A stretch of DNA of 64,000 nucleotides from assembly GCF_019097845.1 (NCBI RefSeq), contig NZ_JAHRGM010000001.1, forward strand, positions 620,001-684,000. The letters are read 5' to 3'. The position numbers and the translations under genes were made by a program. Below, piece by piece: positions 16,987 through 25,859 of this stretch. Source of the DNA: Sphingobium sp. AS12. GTDB taxonomy: Bacteria > Pseudomonadota > Alphaproteobacteria > Sphingomonadales > Sphingomonadaceae. Numbering within the stretch: position 1 is the first letter of the stretch; each line of letters opens with the position of its first letter. The notes beneath the pieces are model-generated. The model was given only the letters and a program-made list of their open reading frames with translations, ran no database searches and had not been told where the DNA came from.

Positions 16987-18672
16987 ATGTCCGCCTCCTC
17001 GCAATATGCCTATGTCATGAAGAACATGACCAAGAGCTTCCCCGGCGCTGCCAAGCCGGTGCTGAGCAACATCAACCTGCAATTTTATCGCGGGTCCAAG
17101 ATCGGCATCGTCGGCCCGAACGGTGCGGGTAAATCGACCCTGATCAAGATCATGGCCGGTATCGACACCGATTTCACCGGCGAAGCCTGGCCGGGCGAGA
17201 ATATCACGGTCGGCTATCTGGCGCAGGAGCCGCAGCTCGACCCGACCAAGACCGTGCTGGAAAATGTCAAGGACGGCGCGCGCGAGACCGCGGACAAGAT
17301 GGATCGCTTCAACGAAATCAGCATGATCATGGCCGATCCGCCGGAGGACGTCGATTTCGACGCGCTGATGGAGGAAATGGGCACGTTGCAGGAGCAGATC
17401 GACGCGGTCGATGGCTGGACGCTCGACAATCAGCTGGAAATCGCGATGGAGGCACTGCGTTGCCCGCCGTCCGACTGGTCGGTGGAAAATCTGTCGGGTG
17501 GTGAAAAGCGCCGCATCGCGCTGACCCGGTTGCTGATCCAGAAGCCCGACATATTGCTGCTCGACGAACCGACCAACCATCTGGATGCCGAAAGCGTCAC
17601 CTGGCTGGAAAATCATCTCAAGGAATATGCCGGGTCGGTCCTGATGATCACCCATGACCGCTATTTCCTCGACAATGTCGTGGGCTGGATCCTCGAACTC
17701 GATCGCGGCAAATATTTCCCTTACGAAGGCAATTACTCCACCTATCTGGAGAAGAAGGCCAAGCGTCTGGAGCAGGAGGACCGGGAGGCGTCCGGCCGCC
17801 AGAAGGCGATCAATGACGAGCTGGAATGGATCCGGGCCGGGACCAAGGGCCGCCAGACCAAGTCCAAGGCGCGTATCAAGAAGTTTGAGGAACTGGTCGC
17901 TGGCCAGAACAATCGCTCACCCGGCAAGGCGCAGATCGTCATCCAGGTGCCGGAGCGGTTGGGTGGCAAGGTCATCGAGTTCAAGAACATCAGCAAGGCC
18001 TTTGGCGACAAGCTGCTGTTCGAGGATCTGTCCTTCCTGCTGCCACCGGGCGGCATCGTCGGCGTCATCGGCCCGAACGGTGCGGGTAAATCGACCCTGT
18101 TCAAGCTGATCACCGGCCAGGAAAAGCCCGATTCGGGCGAGATCGACATCGGCACGACCGTGCGCCTGGGCTTTGTCGACCAGAGCCGCGATCATCTGGA
18201 CGATAGCAAGAATGTCTGGGAAGAAGTGTCCGATGGCCTCGATTATGTGAAGGTCAACGGCCATGACATGTCGACGCGGGCCTATGTTGGCGCCTTCAAC
18301 TTCAAGGGGCAGGACCAGCAGAAGAATGTCGGCAAGCTGTCGGGCGGCGAACGCAACCGCGTCCATATCGCCAAGATGCTGAAAAAGGGCGGCAACGTGC
18401 TGCTGCTCGACGAACCGACCAACGATCTGGACGTCGAAACGCTGGGCGCGCTGGAAGAAGCGATCGAAAATTTCGCGGGCTGCGCCGTGGTCATCAGCCA
18501 TGACCGCTTCTTCCTCGATCGCCTCGCCACCCATATCCTTGCCTTCGAAGGCGACAGCCATGTCGAATGGTTCGAGGGGAATTTCGAGGCTTATGAGGAA
18601 GATAAGCGCCGCCGCCTGGGCGATGCAGCCGATCGCCCGACGCGACTGGCCTACAAGAAGCTGACCCGCTAA
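16987..18672 (+). CDS. ettA: Energy-dependent translational throttle protein EttA (ABC-F)
   Basis: ABC-F ATPase that binds the ribosomal E site and gates the first peptide bond according to energy status. There are two ATPase domains, each with Walker A GPNGAGKST (about residues 41 and 358), signature motifs ENLSGGEKRRIALTRLL and GKLSGGERNRVHIAKML, and Walker B LLLDEPTNHL and LLLDEPTNDL. An arm and a basic linker (KGRQTKSKARIKKFEEL) lie between them. 561 residues, as expected of EttA. No membrane segments. Divergent from the M28 gene, with about 100 bases between them. Confidence 0.96.
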   Translation: MSASSQYAYVMKNMTKSFPGAAKPVLSNINLQFYRGSKIGIVGPNGAGKSTLIKIMAGIDTDFTGEAWPGENITVGYLAQEPQLDPTKTVLENVKDGARETADKMDRFNEISMIMADPPEDVDFDALMEEMGTLQEQIDAVDGWTLDNQLEIAMEALRCPPSDWSVENLSGGEKRRIALTRLLIQKPDILLLDEPTNHLDAESVTWLENHLKEYAGSVLMITHDRYFLDNVVGWILELDRGKYFPYEGNYSTYLEKKAKRLEQEDREASGRQKAINDELEWIRAGTKGRQTKSKARIKKFEELVAGQNNRSPGKAQIVIQVPERLGGKVIEFKNISKAFGDKLLFEDLSFLLPPGGIVGVIGPNGAGKSTLFKLITGQEKPDSGEIDIGTTVRLGFVDQSRDHLDDSKNVWEEVSDGLDYVKVNGHDMSTRAYVGAFNFKGQDQQKNVGKLSGGERNRVHIAKMLKKGGNVLLLDEPTNDLDVETLGALEEAIENFAGCAVVISHDRFFLDRLATHILAFEGDSHVEWFEGNFEAYEEDKRRRLGDAADRPTRLAYKKLTR

Positions 18673-18684
18673 TCTGACGCCACA

Positions 18685-18717
18685 GCCGGGCGGTTGCAAA
18701 AGTTGCAACTGCCCGGC
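18685..18717. terminator. Hairpin after ettA, possible terminator
   Basis: GCCGGGCGGTTGCAA and TTGCAACTGCCCGGC form a 15-bp stem with one G-T pair and a 3-nt loop, 13 bases after the ettA stop. No T tract follows, so intrinsic termination is doubtful; it may protect the mRNA end. Confidence 0.5.
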
Positions 18718-18756
18718 AGCATTTCGCACTTGCGATATTAGCGCTAATATTTGAAA

Positions 18757-18827
18757 AGGGCGGTGCCTTTCAGGCATCCTCTCCTAGACTTTACAGGCCG
18801 GTCCTTCACAGGATCGGCCCTTTTTTT
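18757..18827 (+). ncRNA. Candidate trans-acting small RNA ending in a strong terminator
   Basis: Between ettA and the minus-strand NYN gene. TAATAT at 18745-18750 with TTCGCA 16 bases before it could be the promoter. The predicted transcript has hairpin GGTGCC-TTTCA-GGCATC, an unpaired pyrimidine-rich CTCTCCTAGACTTTACA, and a 9-bp terminator stem (18796-18804 with 18811-18819) followed by seven Ts. This is the layout of Hfq-dependent alphaproteobacterial small RNAs with an anti-Shine-Dalgarno loop, and the TTTCAGGCATCCTCTCC stretch reminds me of the mmgR/suhB (alpha-r8) family, though I could not verify that. The 5' end is a guess. No open frame of note lies here. Confidence 0.5.
18796..18827 (+). 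terminator. Rho-independent terminator
   Basis: GGCCGGTCC, loop TTCACA, GGATCGGCC (one G-T pair), then C and seven Ts. It lies 124 bases after ettA, so it more probably ends the candidate small RNA than the ettA message itself. Confidence 0.85.
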
Positions 18828-18887
18828 ATGCAAGTTGCGCAGAGAGGCGTGGATCGCAGGAGCATAATATCTCCGCATCTCATTCTT

Positions 18888-18962
18888 CCGTTCGCCCTGA
18901 GCTTGTCGAAGGGGCGCATTTCTTGAAGAAGGACAAGGCTTCGACAAGCTCAGTCGGAACGG
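18888..18962. repeat. Intergenic palindromic repeat (same family as the one in gspG)
   Basis: Arms CCGTTCGCCCTGAGCTTGTC and CTTCGACAAGCTCAGTCGGA around a variable centre. It matches the 2636-2714 element in both arms. It lies 36 bases beyond the 3' end of the minus-strand NYN gene, where it may stabilise or end the mRNA. Confidence 0.88.
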
Positions 18963-18998
18963 TGATCAGAGGCGCGCGCGGTCGCACTACCCCCAACA

Positions 18999-19811
18999 TT
19001 AATTCACCCGCTTGATCCACACCTGACCGCCTTCGCGCGATTCGGTGATGAAGTTGGGGATGGCCTGCACCAGGTCGGACAGCCGCTTATAGCCATAGTT
19101 GCGCACGTCGAAGCTGGAGCGGTTGCCCGCCAATTGGCCCACCGACCCCAGCCGGACAAAGCCGCGCTCGTCGCGTTTGACCGAATCATAGGCGTCGATC
19201 AGCAGCTTGATGACTTCGGCATCCACGGCTTTCTTGACGACGGAGGCGGGTGCTGGAGCAGACGCAGCCGCAGGAGGCGCGGCTTTTGCGGGCGCGGTTT
19301 TTGCTTCGTCAGCTTTGGGCGCGCGCGCCGGGGCTGGCGCCTTGCTGGCGATCGGCTCTTCGGCCGCTGCCAGCGCCACCACGTCGATGAAGCGGGTACA
19401 GGCGCGGCGGAAACCCTCCGGCGAATTCATTCGGCCAAAGCCATAGACCGGGATGCCCTGCTGCCGGATGCGGGTGACGAGCGGGGTGAAATCGCTGTCG
19501 CTCGACATCAGTCCAAAGCCGCTGACCCGCCCGCTCGCCATCAGGTCCATGGCGTCGATCGTCATCTTCATGTCGGTCGCGTTCTTGCCCTTGGTCAGGT
19601 CGAACTGCTGCTGCGGTTCGATCGCCTGCGCGATCGACAGCGCAGCCCAGGTCTTGAGCGACGTCTTGCTCCAATTGCCATAGGCGCGGCGGATATTGAC
19701 CGTACCCAGCTCCGCCAGCACGGTCATCACCGGGTCGAAATGGGCGGCCGACGCATTGTCGGCATCGATCAGCAGGGCGATATTGCCGCTCGGCGCGTCC
19801 AGTGACGTCAT
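18999..19811 (-). CDS. NYN-domain (PIN-like) protein with C-terminal OST-HTH/LOTUS domain
   Basis: Likely RNA-binding nuclease-like protein of the LabA/DUF88 group. The N-terminal NYN domain shows the acidic residues expected: IALLIDADNAS (about residue 13), GKNATDMKMTIDAMDLM, and SSDSDFTPLVTRIRQ. A low-complexity Ala/Pro/Lys linker (about residues 155-195) joins it to a C-terminal OST-HTH domain with LGSVGQLAGNRSSFDVRNYG. 270 residues. It lies 11 bases after the carbonic anhydrase gene in the same direction, so the two are probably cotranscribed. The cellular target is unknown. Confidence 0.88.
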   Translation of the reverse strand: MTSLDAPSGNIALLIDADNASAAHFDPVMTVLAELGTVNIRRAYGNWSKTSLKTWAALSIAQAIEPQQQFDLTKGKNATDMKMTIDAMDLMASGRVSGFGLMSSDSDFTPLVTRIRQQGIPVYGFGRMNSPEGFRRACTRFIDVVALAAAEEPIASKAPAPARAPKADEAKTAPAKAAPPAAASAPAPASVVKKAVDAEVIKLLIDAYDSVKRDERGFVRLGSVGQLAGNRSSFDVRNYGYKRLSDLVQAIPNFITESREGGQVWIKRVN

Positions 19812-19822
19812 GCTATGTCCTT

Positions 19823-20461
19823 TCAGGCAGGCGTGAAAATGCCGCTCTGCTCATCCATGACATGCAGTTGGCCGTCGGAAATGGCAAAGAATGCGCCGAT
19901 CAGTTTCAACTCGCCCTTGCGTTCCTTCGACCGGACACAGGGGAAGGTACGCAGGTTGGCCAGGCTCACCTTGACGCTTTCCTGCTCCATCGCCCGTTCG
20001 ACGTCCCGGCTGCGATCGTCGCCATAGCGGGCAATCACCGTGTCGCGCGCGGGGTCCAGCAGTTCGATCCAACTATGGATGAAACCGCCTTCGCCCGGTT
20101 CGGCATCCTTCAGATCATGACTGAGCGCCGCCTTGCAACCTCCGCATTTGCCATGGCCCATGACGATGATTTCGCTGACCTGTAGCACCTGCACGGCAAA
20201 TTCCAGCGCCGCCGATACGCCATGATGACCCGGCGTTGTCTCGAATGGCGGCACCAATGCAGCGACATTGCGGACGACGAAAATCTCGCCGGGGTTGGTG
20301 TCGAAGATCTGCGCGGGATCGACCCGGCTGTCGGAACAGGCGATGATCATAACCCTGGGGCTTTGCCCTTCGTTCAGTTCGTCCCATCGCGCCCGCTGCT
20401 GGGTCCAGCCGGTTTGGCGGAAGCGGCGATAGCCTTCGATCATATTGGAAAAATCAGCCAT
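19823..20461 (-). CDS. Beta-class carbonic anhydrase
   Basis: Zinc enzyme interconverting CO2 and bicarbonate in the cytoplasm. Zinc ligands and the catalytic dyad are visible in [11 protein letters not shown] and [14 protein letters not shown]. The start at 20461 ([14 protein letters not shown]) is the usual family N-terminus; 33 upstream in-frame codons have no homology signs. 212 residues. Divergent from lipA, with 89 bases between them. It leads into the NYN gene. Confidence 0.95.
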   Translation of the reverse strand: MADFSNMIEGYRRFRQTGWTQQRARWDELNEGQSPRVMIIACSDSRVDPAQIFDTNPGEIFVVRNVAALVPPFETTPGHHGVSAALEFAVQVLQVSEIIVMGHGKCGGCKAALSHDLKDAEPGEGGFIHSWIELLDPARDTVIARYGDDRSRDVERAMEQESVKVSLANLRTFPCVRSKERKGELKLIGAFFAISDGQLHVMDEQSGIFTPA

Positions 20462-20550
20462 GCGCCGGTCTGTGCCGCACAATAAGGATGCTGGCAAGTA
20501 TGGCGATATGGGGACTGGCAACTGGTGCGCTGGATCGCTATCTGGGGCGG

Positions 20551-21495
20551 ATGAACGCAATCGCCCCGATCCCCCTGCCCGGTGACCCTGTCAAGCCGGA
20601 GCGCGCGCGCAAACCCGACTGGATTCGCGTCAAGGCACCGACCAGCCCTGCCTATCATGAGACGCGCAAGCTGATGCGCGACAAGGGGCTGAACACGGTG
20701 TGCGAGGAAGCGGCCTGCCCGAATATCGGCGAATGCTGGACCAAGAAGCACGCCACGGTGATGATCCTGGGCGATGTCTGCACGCGGGCCTGTGCCTTTT
20801 GCAACGTCAAGACCGGGATGCCGCGCAAGGTCGATGTCAACGAGCCGCAGAATCTGGCCGATGCCTGCGCTGAAATGGGGCTTGAACATATCGTCATCAC
20901 CTCGGTCGATCGTGACGATCTGCCCGATGGCGGTGCGTCGCAATTCGTCAAGGTGATCGAGGCGCTGCGCCGCACCACACCCAATACGACGATCGAAATT
21001 CTGACGCCGGACTTCCGCAACAAGCATGAACGCGCGGTCGAGATGATCGTCACCGCGCGCCCCGACGTCTATAATCATAATCTGGAGACTGTGCCCCGTC
21101 TCTACCCCACCATCCGCCCCGGCGCGCGCTACTATGCCTCGCTACGGTTGCTGGAGTCGGTCAAGCGGCTCGACCCATCCATCTTCACCAAATCCGGCAT
21201 CATGCTGGGGCTGGGTGAGGAGCGGCTGGAAGTGCATCAGGTGATGGATGACATGCGGTCGGCCGACATCGATTTTCTCACCATGGGCCAATATCTCCAG
21301 CCCACGCCCAAGCACGCCAAGGTGATCGAGTTCGTCACGCCTGCCGCGTTCAACGCCTATGCCGCGATTGCGCGGGCCAAGGGCTTCCTGCAAGTGGCGT
21401 CCAGTCCGCTCACTCGGTCGAGCTATCATGCGGGCGCGGATTTCGCCGAAATGCGCGCCGCGCGTGAGGCGAAGCTGGCCAAGGCTGCCCGGTAA
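20551..21495 (+). CDS. lipA: Lipoyl synthase LipA
   Basis: Radical SAM enzyme that inserts two sulfurs into protein-bound octanoyl groups to make lipoyl cofactors. The auxiliary cluster motif is [13 protein letters not shown], the radical SAM motif [13 protein letters not shown], and the C-terminal ligand segment RSSYHAG. 314 residues from [12 protein letters not shown] at 20551; an upstream ATG at 20488 would add 21 unlikely residues. Four bases separate it from the ratA-like gene, so they form an operon, a pairing common in alphaproteobacteria. Confidence 0.97.
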   Translation: MNAIAPIPLPGDPVKPERARKPDWIRVKAPTSPAYHETRKLMRDKGLNTVCEEAACPNIGECWTKKHATVMILGDVCTRACAFCNVKTGMPRKVDVNEPQNLADACAEMGLEHIVITSVDRDDLPDGGASQFVKVIEALRRTTPNTTIEILTPDFRNKHERAVEMIVTARPDVYNHNLETVPRLYPTIRPGARYYASLRLLESVKRLDPSIFTKSGIMLGLGEERLEVHQVMDDMRSADIDFLTMGQYLQPTPKHAKVIEFVTPAAFNAYAAIARAKGFLQVASSPLTRSSYHAGADFAEMRAAREAKLAKAAR

Positions 21496-21499
21496 ATCC

Positions 21500-21976
21500 A
21501 TGCACCGGCATGAAGAGACCCGGCATCTGCCCTACAGCCCGACCCAGATGTTCGATCTGGTGGCGGATGTCGCGCGCTACCCCGAATTTTTGCCCTGGAT
21601 CAGCGCGATCCGGGTGCGGTCGAACAGCGACACGGAAATGGTCGCCGACATGATCGTGGGGTTCAAGGGGATCAAGGAAAGCTTCACGTCCCGCGTCCAC
21701 AAGCATCGACCCGACCATGTCCGGGTCGATTATCTCGACGGCCCTTTGAAGCATCTGCACAATGAATGGCGCTTCCGCGATGACGGGCAGGGGGGGGTGC
21801 TGGTGGATTTCGAGGTCGAATTCGCCTTCAAAAATCGCCTGTTCGAGATGCTGGCGGGCCAGATGTTCGACAAGGCGCTGCGCAAGATGATCGGCGCGTT
21901 CGAAACCCGCGCTGGGCAGCTTTATGCGCCGGGCGAGTCGGGCAGCAGCAGTTCGAGCGCGCAGAGCGCCGCCTGA
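21500..21976 (+). CDS. RatA/COQ10-type START-domain protein
   Basis: Small polyketide-cyclase/START fold protein. The N-terminus HEETRHLPYSPTQMFDLVAD and YPEFLPWISAIRV are the family signatures. Bacterial members are named RatA after the E. coli ribosome-association toxin, but the yeast homologue COQ10 binds ubiquinone, and that role is more probable for this alphaproteobacterial gene, next to lipA rather than to ratB or smpB. The start at 21500 follows the lipA stop by 4 bases. 158 residues. Its last 55 bases overlap pncC on the other strand. Confidence 0.9.
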   Translation: MHRHEETRHLPYSPTQMFDLVADVARYPEFLPWISAIRVRSNSDTEMVADMIVGFKGIKESFTSRVHKHRPDHVRVDYLDGPLKHLHNEWRFRDDGQGGVLVDFEVEFAFKNRLFEMLAGQMFDKALRKMIGAFETRAGQLYAPGESGSSSSSAQSAA

Positions 21977-22440
21977 AGCCGCACGCCGCCCCGGCCGTCA
22001 TTGTCGAAATGCCGCATGTCCGCGACGATCTTGTCGGGGCTGGCTCCGCGTTCGGCGCGGGCGAACACGACGGTGCCGACCGGCTTCTGCTCGGTGCCGC
22101 CACCTGGCCCGGCGATCCCGGTGATGGCGACAGCGACATGGGCATGGCTTTTGAGCAGCGCACCCTGCGCCATGGCCCAGGCCGTGGCGATGGATACTGC
22201 GCCGAAGGTTTCCAGCACATCATGCGAAACCTTCAGAAGTTCCGCTTTCATATCATTGGAATAGGTAACGAATCCGGCCTCGAACACGTCGGATGAGCCC
22301 GCGATTTCGGTGAGCGCGGCGGACACCAGCCCCCCGGTGCAGCTTTCGGCGACGGCGATGGTCCGCCCGGCGCGGCGATTGGCGATGATGACCCGGTCGG
22401 CAAGTTCGACCAGGATGGTGGGGAGGATGCTGTCTGGCAT
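21922..22440 (-). CDS. pncC: Nicotinamide-nucleotide amidohydrolase PncC (CinA C-terminal family)
   Basis: Deamidates nicotinamide mononucleotide to nicotinic acid mononucleotide in pyridine-nucleotide salvage. Family motifs are AVAESCTGGLVSAALTEIAG near the N-terminus and ITGIAGPGGGTEQKPVGTV. Only the amidohydrolase domain is present; the MoCF/ADP-ribose pyrophosphatase domain of long CinA proteins is absent. 172 residues from the ATG at 22440. It is 4 bases downstream of ispDF in the same direction and overlaps the ratA-like gene tail to tail. Confidence 0.93.
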   Translation of the reverse strand: MPDSILPTILVELADRVIIANRRAGRTIAVAESCTGGLVSAALTEIAGSSDVFEAGFVTYSNDMKAELLKVSHDVLETFGAVSIATAWAMAQGALLKSHAHVAVAITGIAGPGGGTEQKPVGTVVFARAERGASPDKIVADMRHFDNDGRGGVRLQAALCALELLLPDSPGA

Positions 22441-22444
22441 GGGA

Positions 22445-23620
22445 TCAGGATAGCGCGGGAAGGGAGAGGGTGGCAACCGCTTGTGCCGCAATACCTTCGC
22501 GCCGCCCGGCAAAGCCCAGTCGCTCGGTGGTGGTTGCCTTCACGCTGACCCGGTCGATCGGCATGTTCAGTATCTCTGCGATGCGCGCCCGCATGGCGTC
22601 ACGATGCGGGCCGATCTTGGGCGCTTCGCAGATGATGGTCAGGTCAATATGGTCGATCGTGCCGCCGCGCGCCGCAACCCGGTCACCGGCATAGGCCAGG
22701 AACCGGTCGGACGAAGCGCCACGCCATTGCGGGTCGGATGGTGGGAAATGGCTGCCAATGTCGCCCTCCGCCAGTGCCCCCAGCAGCGCATCGACGATCG
22801 CGTGGAGCGCCACGTCGGCATCGCTATGCCCTGCGAGGCCACGATCATGAGGGACCAGCACGCCGCCCAGCCATAATTCCTCATCCGGGGCGAGGCGATG
22901 GACGTCATAGCCCATGCCGACGCGCACCGTGCGGGCGCTCGCCAGCCTAGCCTCGGCGCGGGCAAAATCCTGTGGATAGGTCAATTTTTCCAGTCCCTCG
23001 TCGCCTGCAACCAAGATGACGTCATGGCCCCAGCCTTTCAAAATCTGCGCATCGTCCGTCGCTTCGCGGCCCTCGTCCCAGCCACGATGCGCCGCCAGGA
23101 TCGTATCGAAGCGGAAGGCCTGCGGCGTCTGCACCCGGAACAGCCCGTCGCGCGCCACGCCTTCGCCCATCGCTCCGTCCGCACCGCGCACTAGCGTGTC
23201 GGCGACCGGCACCACCGGGATCGCGCCCTGCGCACCGTCCAACGCTGCCAGCAACCGGTCCACCACCGCACCCGGCAGGAAGGGCCGCGCCGCATCATGG
23301 ATCAGCACCCGGTCGGCGCCACCCGCCGCCGCAATCGCCTCCAGCCCCGCGCGCACCGATCTGCGCCGACTGTCCGCGCCCCGCGTCACCCCGGCAATCG
23401 CGCGATCACCCAACAGCGCGCGCACCTGCGCCTCCTGCCCGACACCGATGACCAGATGGATTGCGTCAATGCCCTCATGCGCCGCCAGAGCGTCCACCGC
23501 ATGGGCAATCACCGCCGTGCCGCCAACGGTGCGGAACTGCTTGGGAATGTCGCCGCCCGCGCGGCTGCCGGTGCCAGCGGCGACCAGCAGGGCTACGGTC
23601 CTGTGCCTGTTATCAGTCAT
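22445..23620 (-). CDS. ispDF: Bifunctional IspD/IspF enzyme of the MEP isoprenoid pathway
   Basis: The N-terminal IspD (cytidylyltransferase, motif VAAGTGSRAGGDIPKQF and the VLIHDAARPFL segment) is fused to C-terminal IspF (MECDP synthase, GMGYDVHRL, GHSDADVALHAIVDALLG with the metal ligands, and KATTTERLGFAGR). It converts MEP to CDP-ME and later CDP-ME phosphate to MEcPP. The fusion is typical of alphaproteobacteria. The ATG at 23620 is preferred; ATG 23632 would add four residues. 391 residues. It leads into pncC. Confidence 0.96.
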   Translation of the reverse strand: MTDNRHRTVALLVAAGTGSRAGGDIPKQFRTVGGTAVIAHAVDALAAHEGIDAIHLVIGVGQEAQVRALLGDRAIAGVTRGADSRRRSVRAGLEAIAAAGGADRVLIHDAARPFLPGAVVDRLLAALDGAQGAIPVVPVADTLVRGADGAMGEGVARDGLFRVQTPQAFRFDTILAAHRGWDEGREATDDAQILKGWGHDVILVAGDEGLEKLTYPQDFARAEARLASARTVRVGMGYDVHRLAPDEELWLGGVLVPHDRGLAGHSDADVALHAIVDALLGALAEGDIGSHFPPSDPQWRGASSDRFLAYAGDRVAARGGTIDHIDLTIICEAPKIGPHRDAMRARIAEILNMPIDRVSVKATTTERLGFAGRREGIAAQAVATLSLPALS

Positions 23621-23730
23621 GGCGCGGGGCATAGACGCTTGAGCGGACCCCCGCCAGACCCCTTCGCTTGCCCCGCAGGCCAATAACCGCTATGGGCTGC
23701 CTGTTTTTTAGGCAGTATCGTTCGAGTATC

Positions 23731-24753
23731 ATGCGCAGGCTTTCCCCCATTTCCATCGGTCCGCTGACGATCGACATGCCCGTCGTGCTGGCGCCGATGA
23801 CCGGCGTCACTGACATGCCGTTCCGTACGCTGGTGCGCCGCTATGGCTGCGGCCTCAACGTGACAGAGATGATCGCGACCGCCGCGATGATCCGCGAAAC
23901 GCGCCAGTCGCTGCAAAAGGCCGCTTGGCATCCGCTGGAAGAACCGGTGTCGATGCAGCTGGCAGGTTGTTCGCCCGCCGAAATGGCCGATGCGGCTAAG
24001 CTGAATGCTGATCGCGGCGCGGCGATCATCGACATCAATATGGGCTGCCCGGTCAAGAAGGTGGTCAATGGTGACGCGGGCAGCGCGCTGATGCGTGACC
24101 TGCCGCTGGCCGCTGCGCTGATCAAGGCGACGGTCGAGGCGGTGGATGTGCCTGTCACCGTCAAGATGCGGATGGGCTGGGACCATAGTAGCCTCAATGC
24201 GCCGGAACTGGCGCATATTGCCGAGGATCTGGGCGCGAAGCTGATCACCGTTCATGGCCGCACCCGATGCCAGATGTATAAGGGGTCGGCGGACTGGGGC
24301 TTCATCCGCTCGGTCAAGGATGCGGTCAAGCTGCCGGTCATCGCCAATGGCGACATCTGCTCGATCGAGGACGCTGATATGGCGCTGGAACAGAGCGGTG
24401 CGGACGGGGTGATGATCGGGCGTGGTGCTTATGGCCGTCCTTGGCTGATCAGTCAGGTCATGGCCTGGCTGGACCGGGGCGAGCGCGTGCCGGACCCGTC
24501 GCTGGAAGAACAATATAACGTGATCATAGAGCATTATAACGCAATGCTCGATCATTATGATAATTATACAGGGGTCAATATGGCCCGCAAGCATATCGGC
24601 TGGTACACCAAGGGCCTGACCGGATCGGCCGAGTTCCGCCATGCGGTCAATCAGGAGCCGGATGCTGACAAGGTGCTGGATATGCTGGCGCGCTTCTACG
24701 AACCGCTGATTGCGGGCGAGGCGGAGCCGGTGGACGCGCGCCAGGCGGCATGA
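23731..24753 (+). CDS. dusB: tRNA-dihydrouridine synthase DusB (NifR3)
   Basis: Flavoenzyme that reduces uridine in the tRNA D-loop. FMN-barrel motifs are [14 protein letters not shown] near the N-terminus, the catalytic Cys in [25 protein letters not shown], and [12 protein letters not shown]. 340 residues from the ATG at 23731. First gene of the ntr operon: its stop overlaps the ntrB ATG. This dusB (nifR3)-ntrBC order is the classic alphaproteobacterial one. Confidence 0.95.
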   Translation: MRRLSPISIGPLTIDMPVVLAPMTGVTDMPFRTLVRRYGCGLNVTEMIATAAMIRETRQSLQKAAWHPLEEPVSMQLAGCSPAEMADAAKLNADRGAAIIDINMGCPVKKVVNGDAGSALMRDLPLAAALIKATVEAVDVPVTVKMRMGWDHSSLNAPELAHIAEDLGAKLITVHGRTRCQMYKGSADWGFIRSVKDAVKLPVIANGDICSIEDADMALEQSGADGVMIGRGAYGRPWLISQVMAWLDRGERVPDPSLEEQYNVIIEHYNAMLDHYDNYTGVNMARKHIGWYTKGLTGSAEFRHAVNQEPDADKVLDMLARFYEPLIAGEAEPVDARQAA

Positions 24754-25859
24754 GCGGCACGCTGCCGCTGGTGCCGCCGCTACGGATGCAGCAGGACGGA
24801 CCATCGCTGGCCGAACAGATGACCGCGCTGCCGGTGGCGACTTTGGTGGTTCGGCCCGACAACAGCATTGCCGAAGCCAATGTTAAGGCCGAAACCCTGC
24901 TGAACATGGCCCGGTCCGCCATCGTCGGCAGCGATGTCGCGCGCACCATCCGTATCGCAGAGGCGGGCGCGCGCTTCGACATCTGGCACAGCCAGAAGCC
25001 GATCGCCGCCTATGATATCAAGGTCCATGCCGGGCGCACCGCCGAAATGGAGGTCGACCTGATGATCGCGCCGATCGTCGATCATGATGGCTGGCGCGTC
25101 GTGTCGCTCCATGCGCAGAGCCAGGCGCGCAAGATTGGTCATCGCGGCACGTCGGGCGGCGCGCGCTCCGCGATGGGCGCGGCGGCGATATTGGCGCATG
25201 AGATCAAGAATCCGTTGTCGGGCATACGCGGCGCGGCGCAACTGCTGGAAGGCGGGCAGGGCGGGCGCGACGCCGCGCTGACCCAGTTGATCTGTAACGA
25301 AGTCGATCGCATCGCCGCGCTGATCGACCGGATGCAGGATTTTACCACCGACCGGACGCTGGAATGCCACCCCGGCAATATCTATCCGCTGATCGACCGG
25401 GCGGCCGACATTGCTGCGGCGGGTTTTGCCAAACATATCCGTATTATAAAGCGTTATGATCCATCCTTGCCATTTGCCATCATCAATGAAGATGCGCTGG
25501 TGCAGGTGATGATCAACCTGCTCAAAAATGCGGCGGAGGCGCTGGAGCATGTCGCCAAGCCCCGCATCCGCGTCGAAACCGCTTTCCGCCATGGTGTGTC
25601 GGTCATGGTCGGCGGTGGCAAGGGCAGCGCGGTGCTGCCAATCGAAATCGTCGTGGTCGACAATGGGCCGGGCGTGCCGGAGCATATTCTGGACCATCTC
25701 TTCAACCCCTTCATCACCGGCAAGCGCGACGGGCAGGGGCTGGGGCTGGCGCTGGTGGACAAGCTGGTCCGCGACATGAACGGATTTGTACAATATGCGC
25801 GCGATGCGGAGGCGGGCGAATCCACCTTCCGCATATTGCTGCCGATGGGGATGGGTTGA
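24750..25859 (+). CDS. ntrB: Nitrogen-regulation sensor histidine kinase NtrB
   Basis: Cytosolic kinase and phosphatase that sets NtrC phosphorylation according to PII (GlnB) status. PAS-like N-terminal domain (about residues 20-125), H-box [21 protein letters not shown]-box [12 protein letters not shown], and G-boxes VVDNGPGVP and [11 protein letters not shown]. No membrane segment. 369 residues. It overlaps dusB (ATGA) and ntrC (TGATG). Confidence 0.95.
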   Translation: MSGTLPLVPPLRMQQDGPSLAEQMTALPVATLVVRPDNSIAEANVKAETLLNMARSAIVGSDVARTIRIAEAGARFDIWHSQKPIAAYDIKVHAGRTAEMEVDLMIAPIVDHDGWRVVSLHAQSQARKIGHRGTSGGARSAMGAAAILAHEIKNPLSGIRGAAQLLEGGQGGRDAALTQLICNEVDRIAALIDRMQDFTTDRTLECHPGNIYPLIDRAADIAAAGFAKHIRIIKRYDPSLPFAIINEDALVQVMINLLKNAAEALEHVAKPRIRVETAFRHGVSVMVGGGKGSAVLPIEIVVVDNGPGVPEHILDHLFNPFITGKRDGQGLGLALVDKLVRDMNGFVQYARDAEAGESTFRILLPMGMG

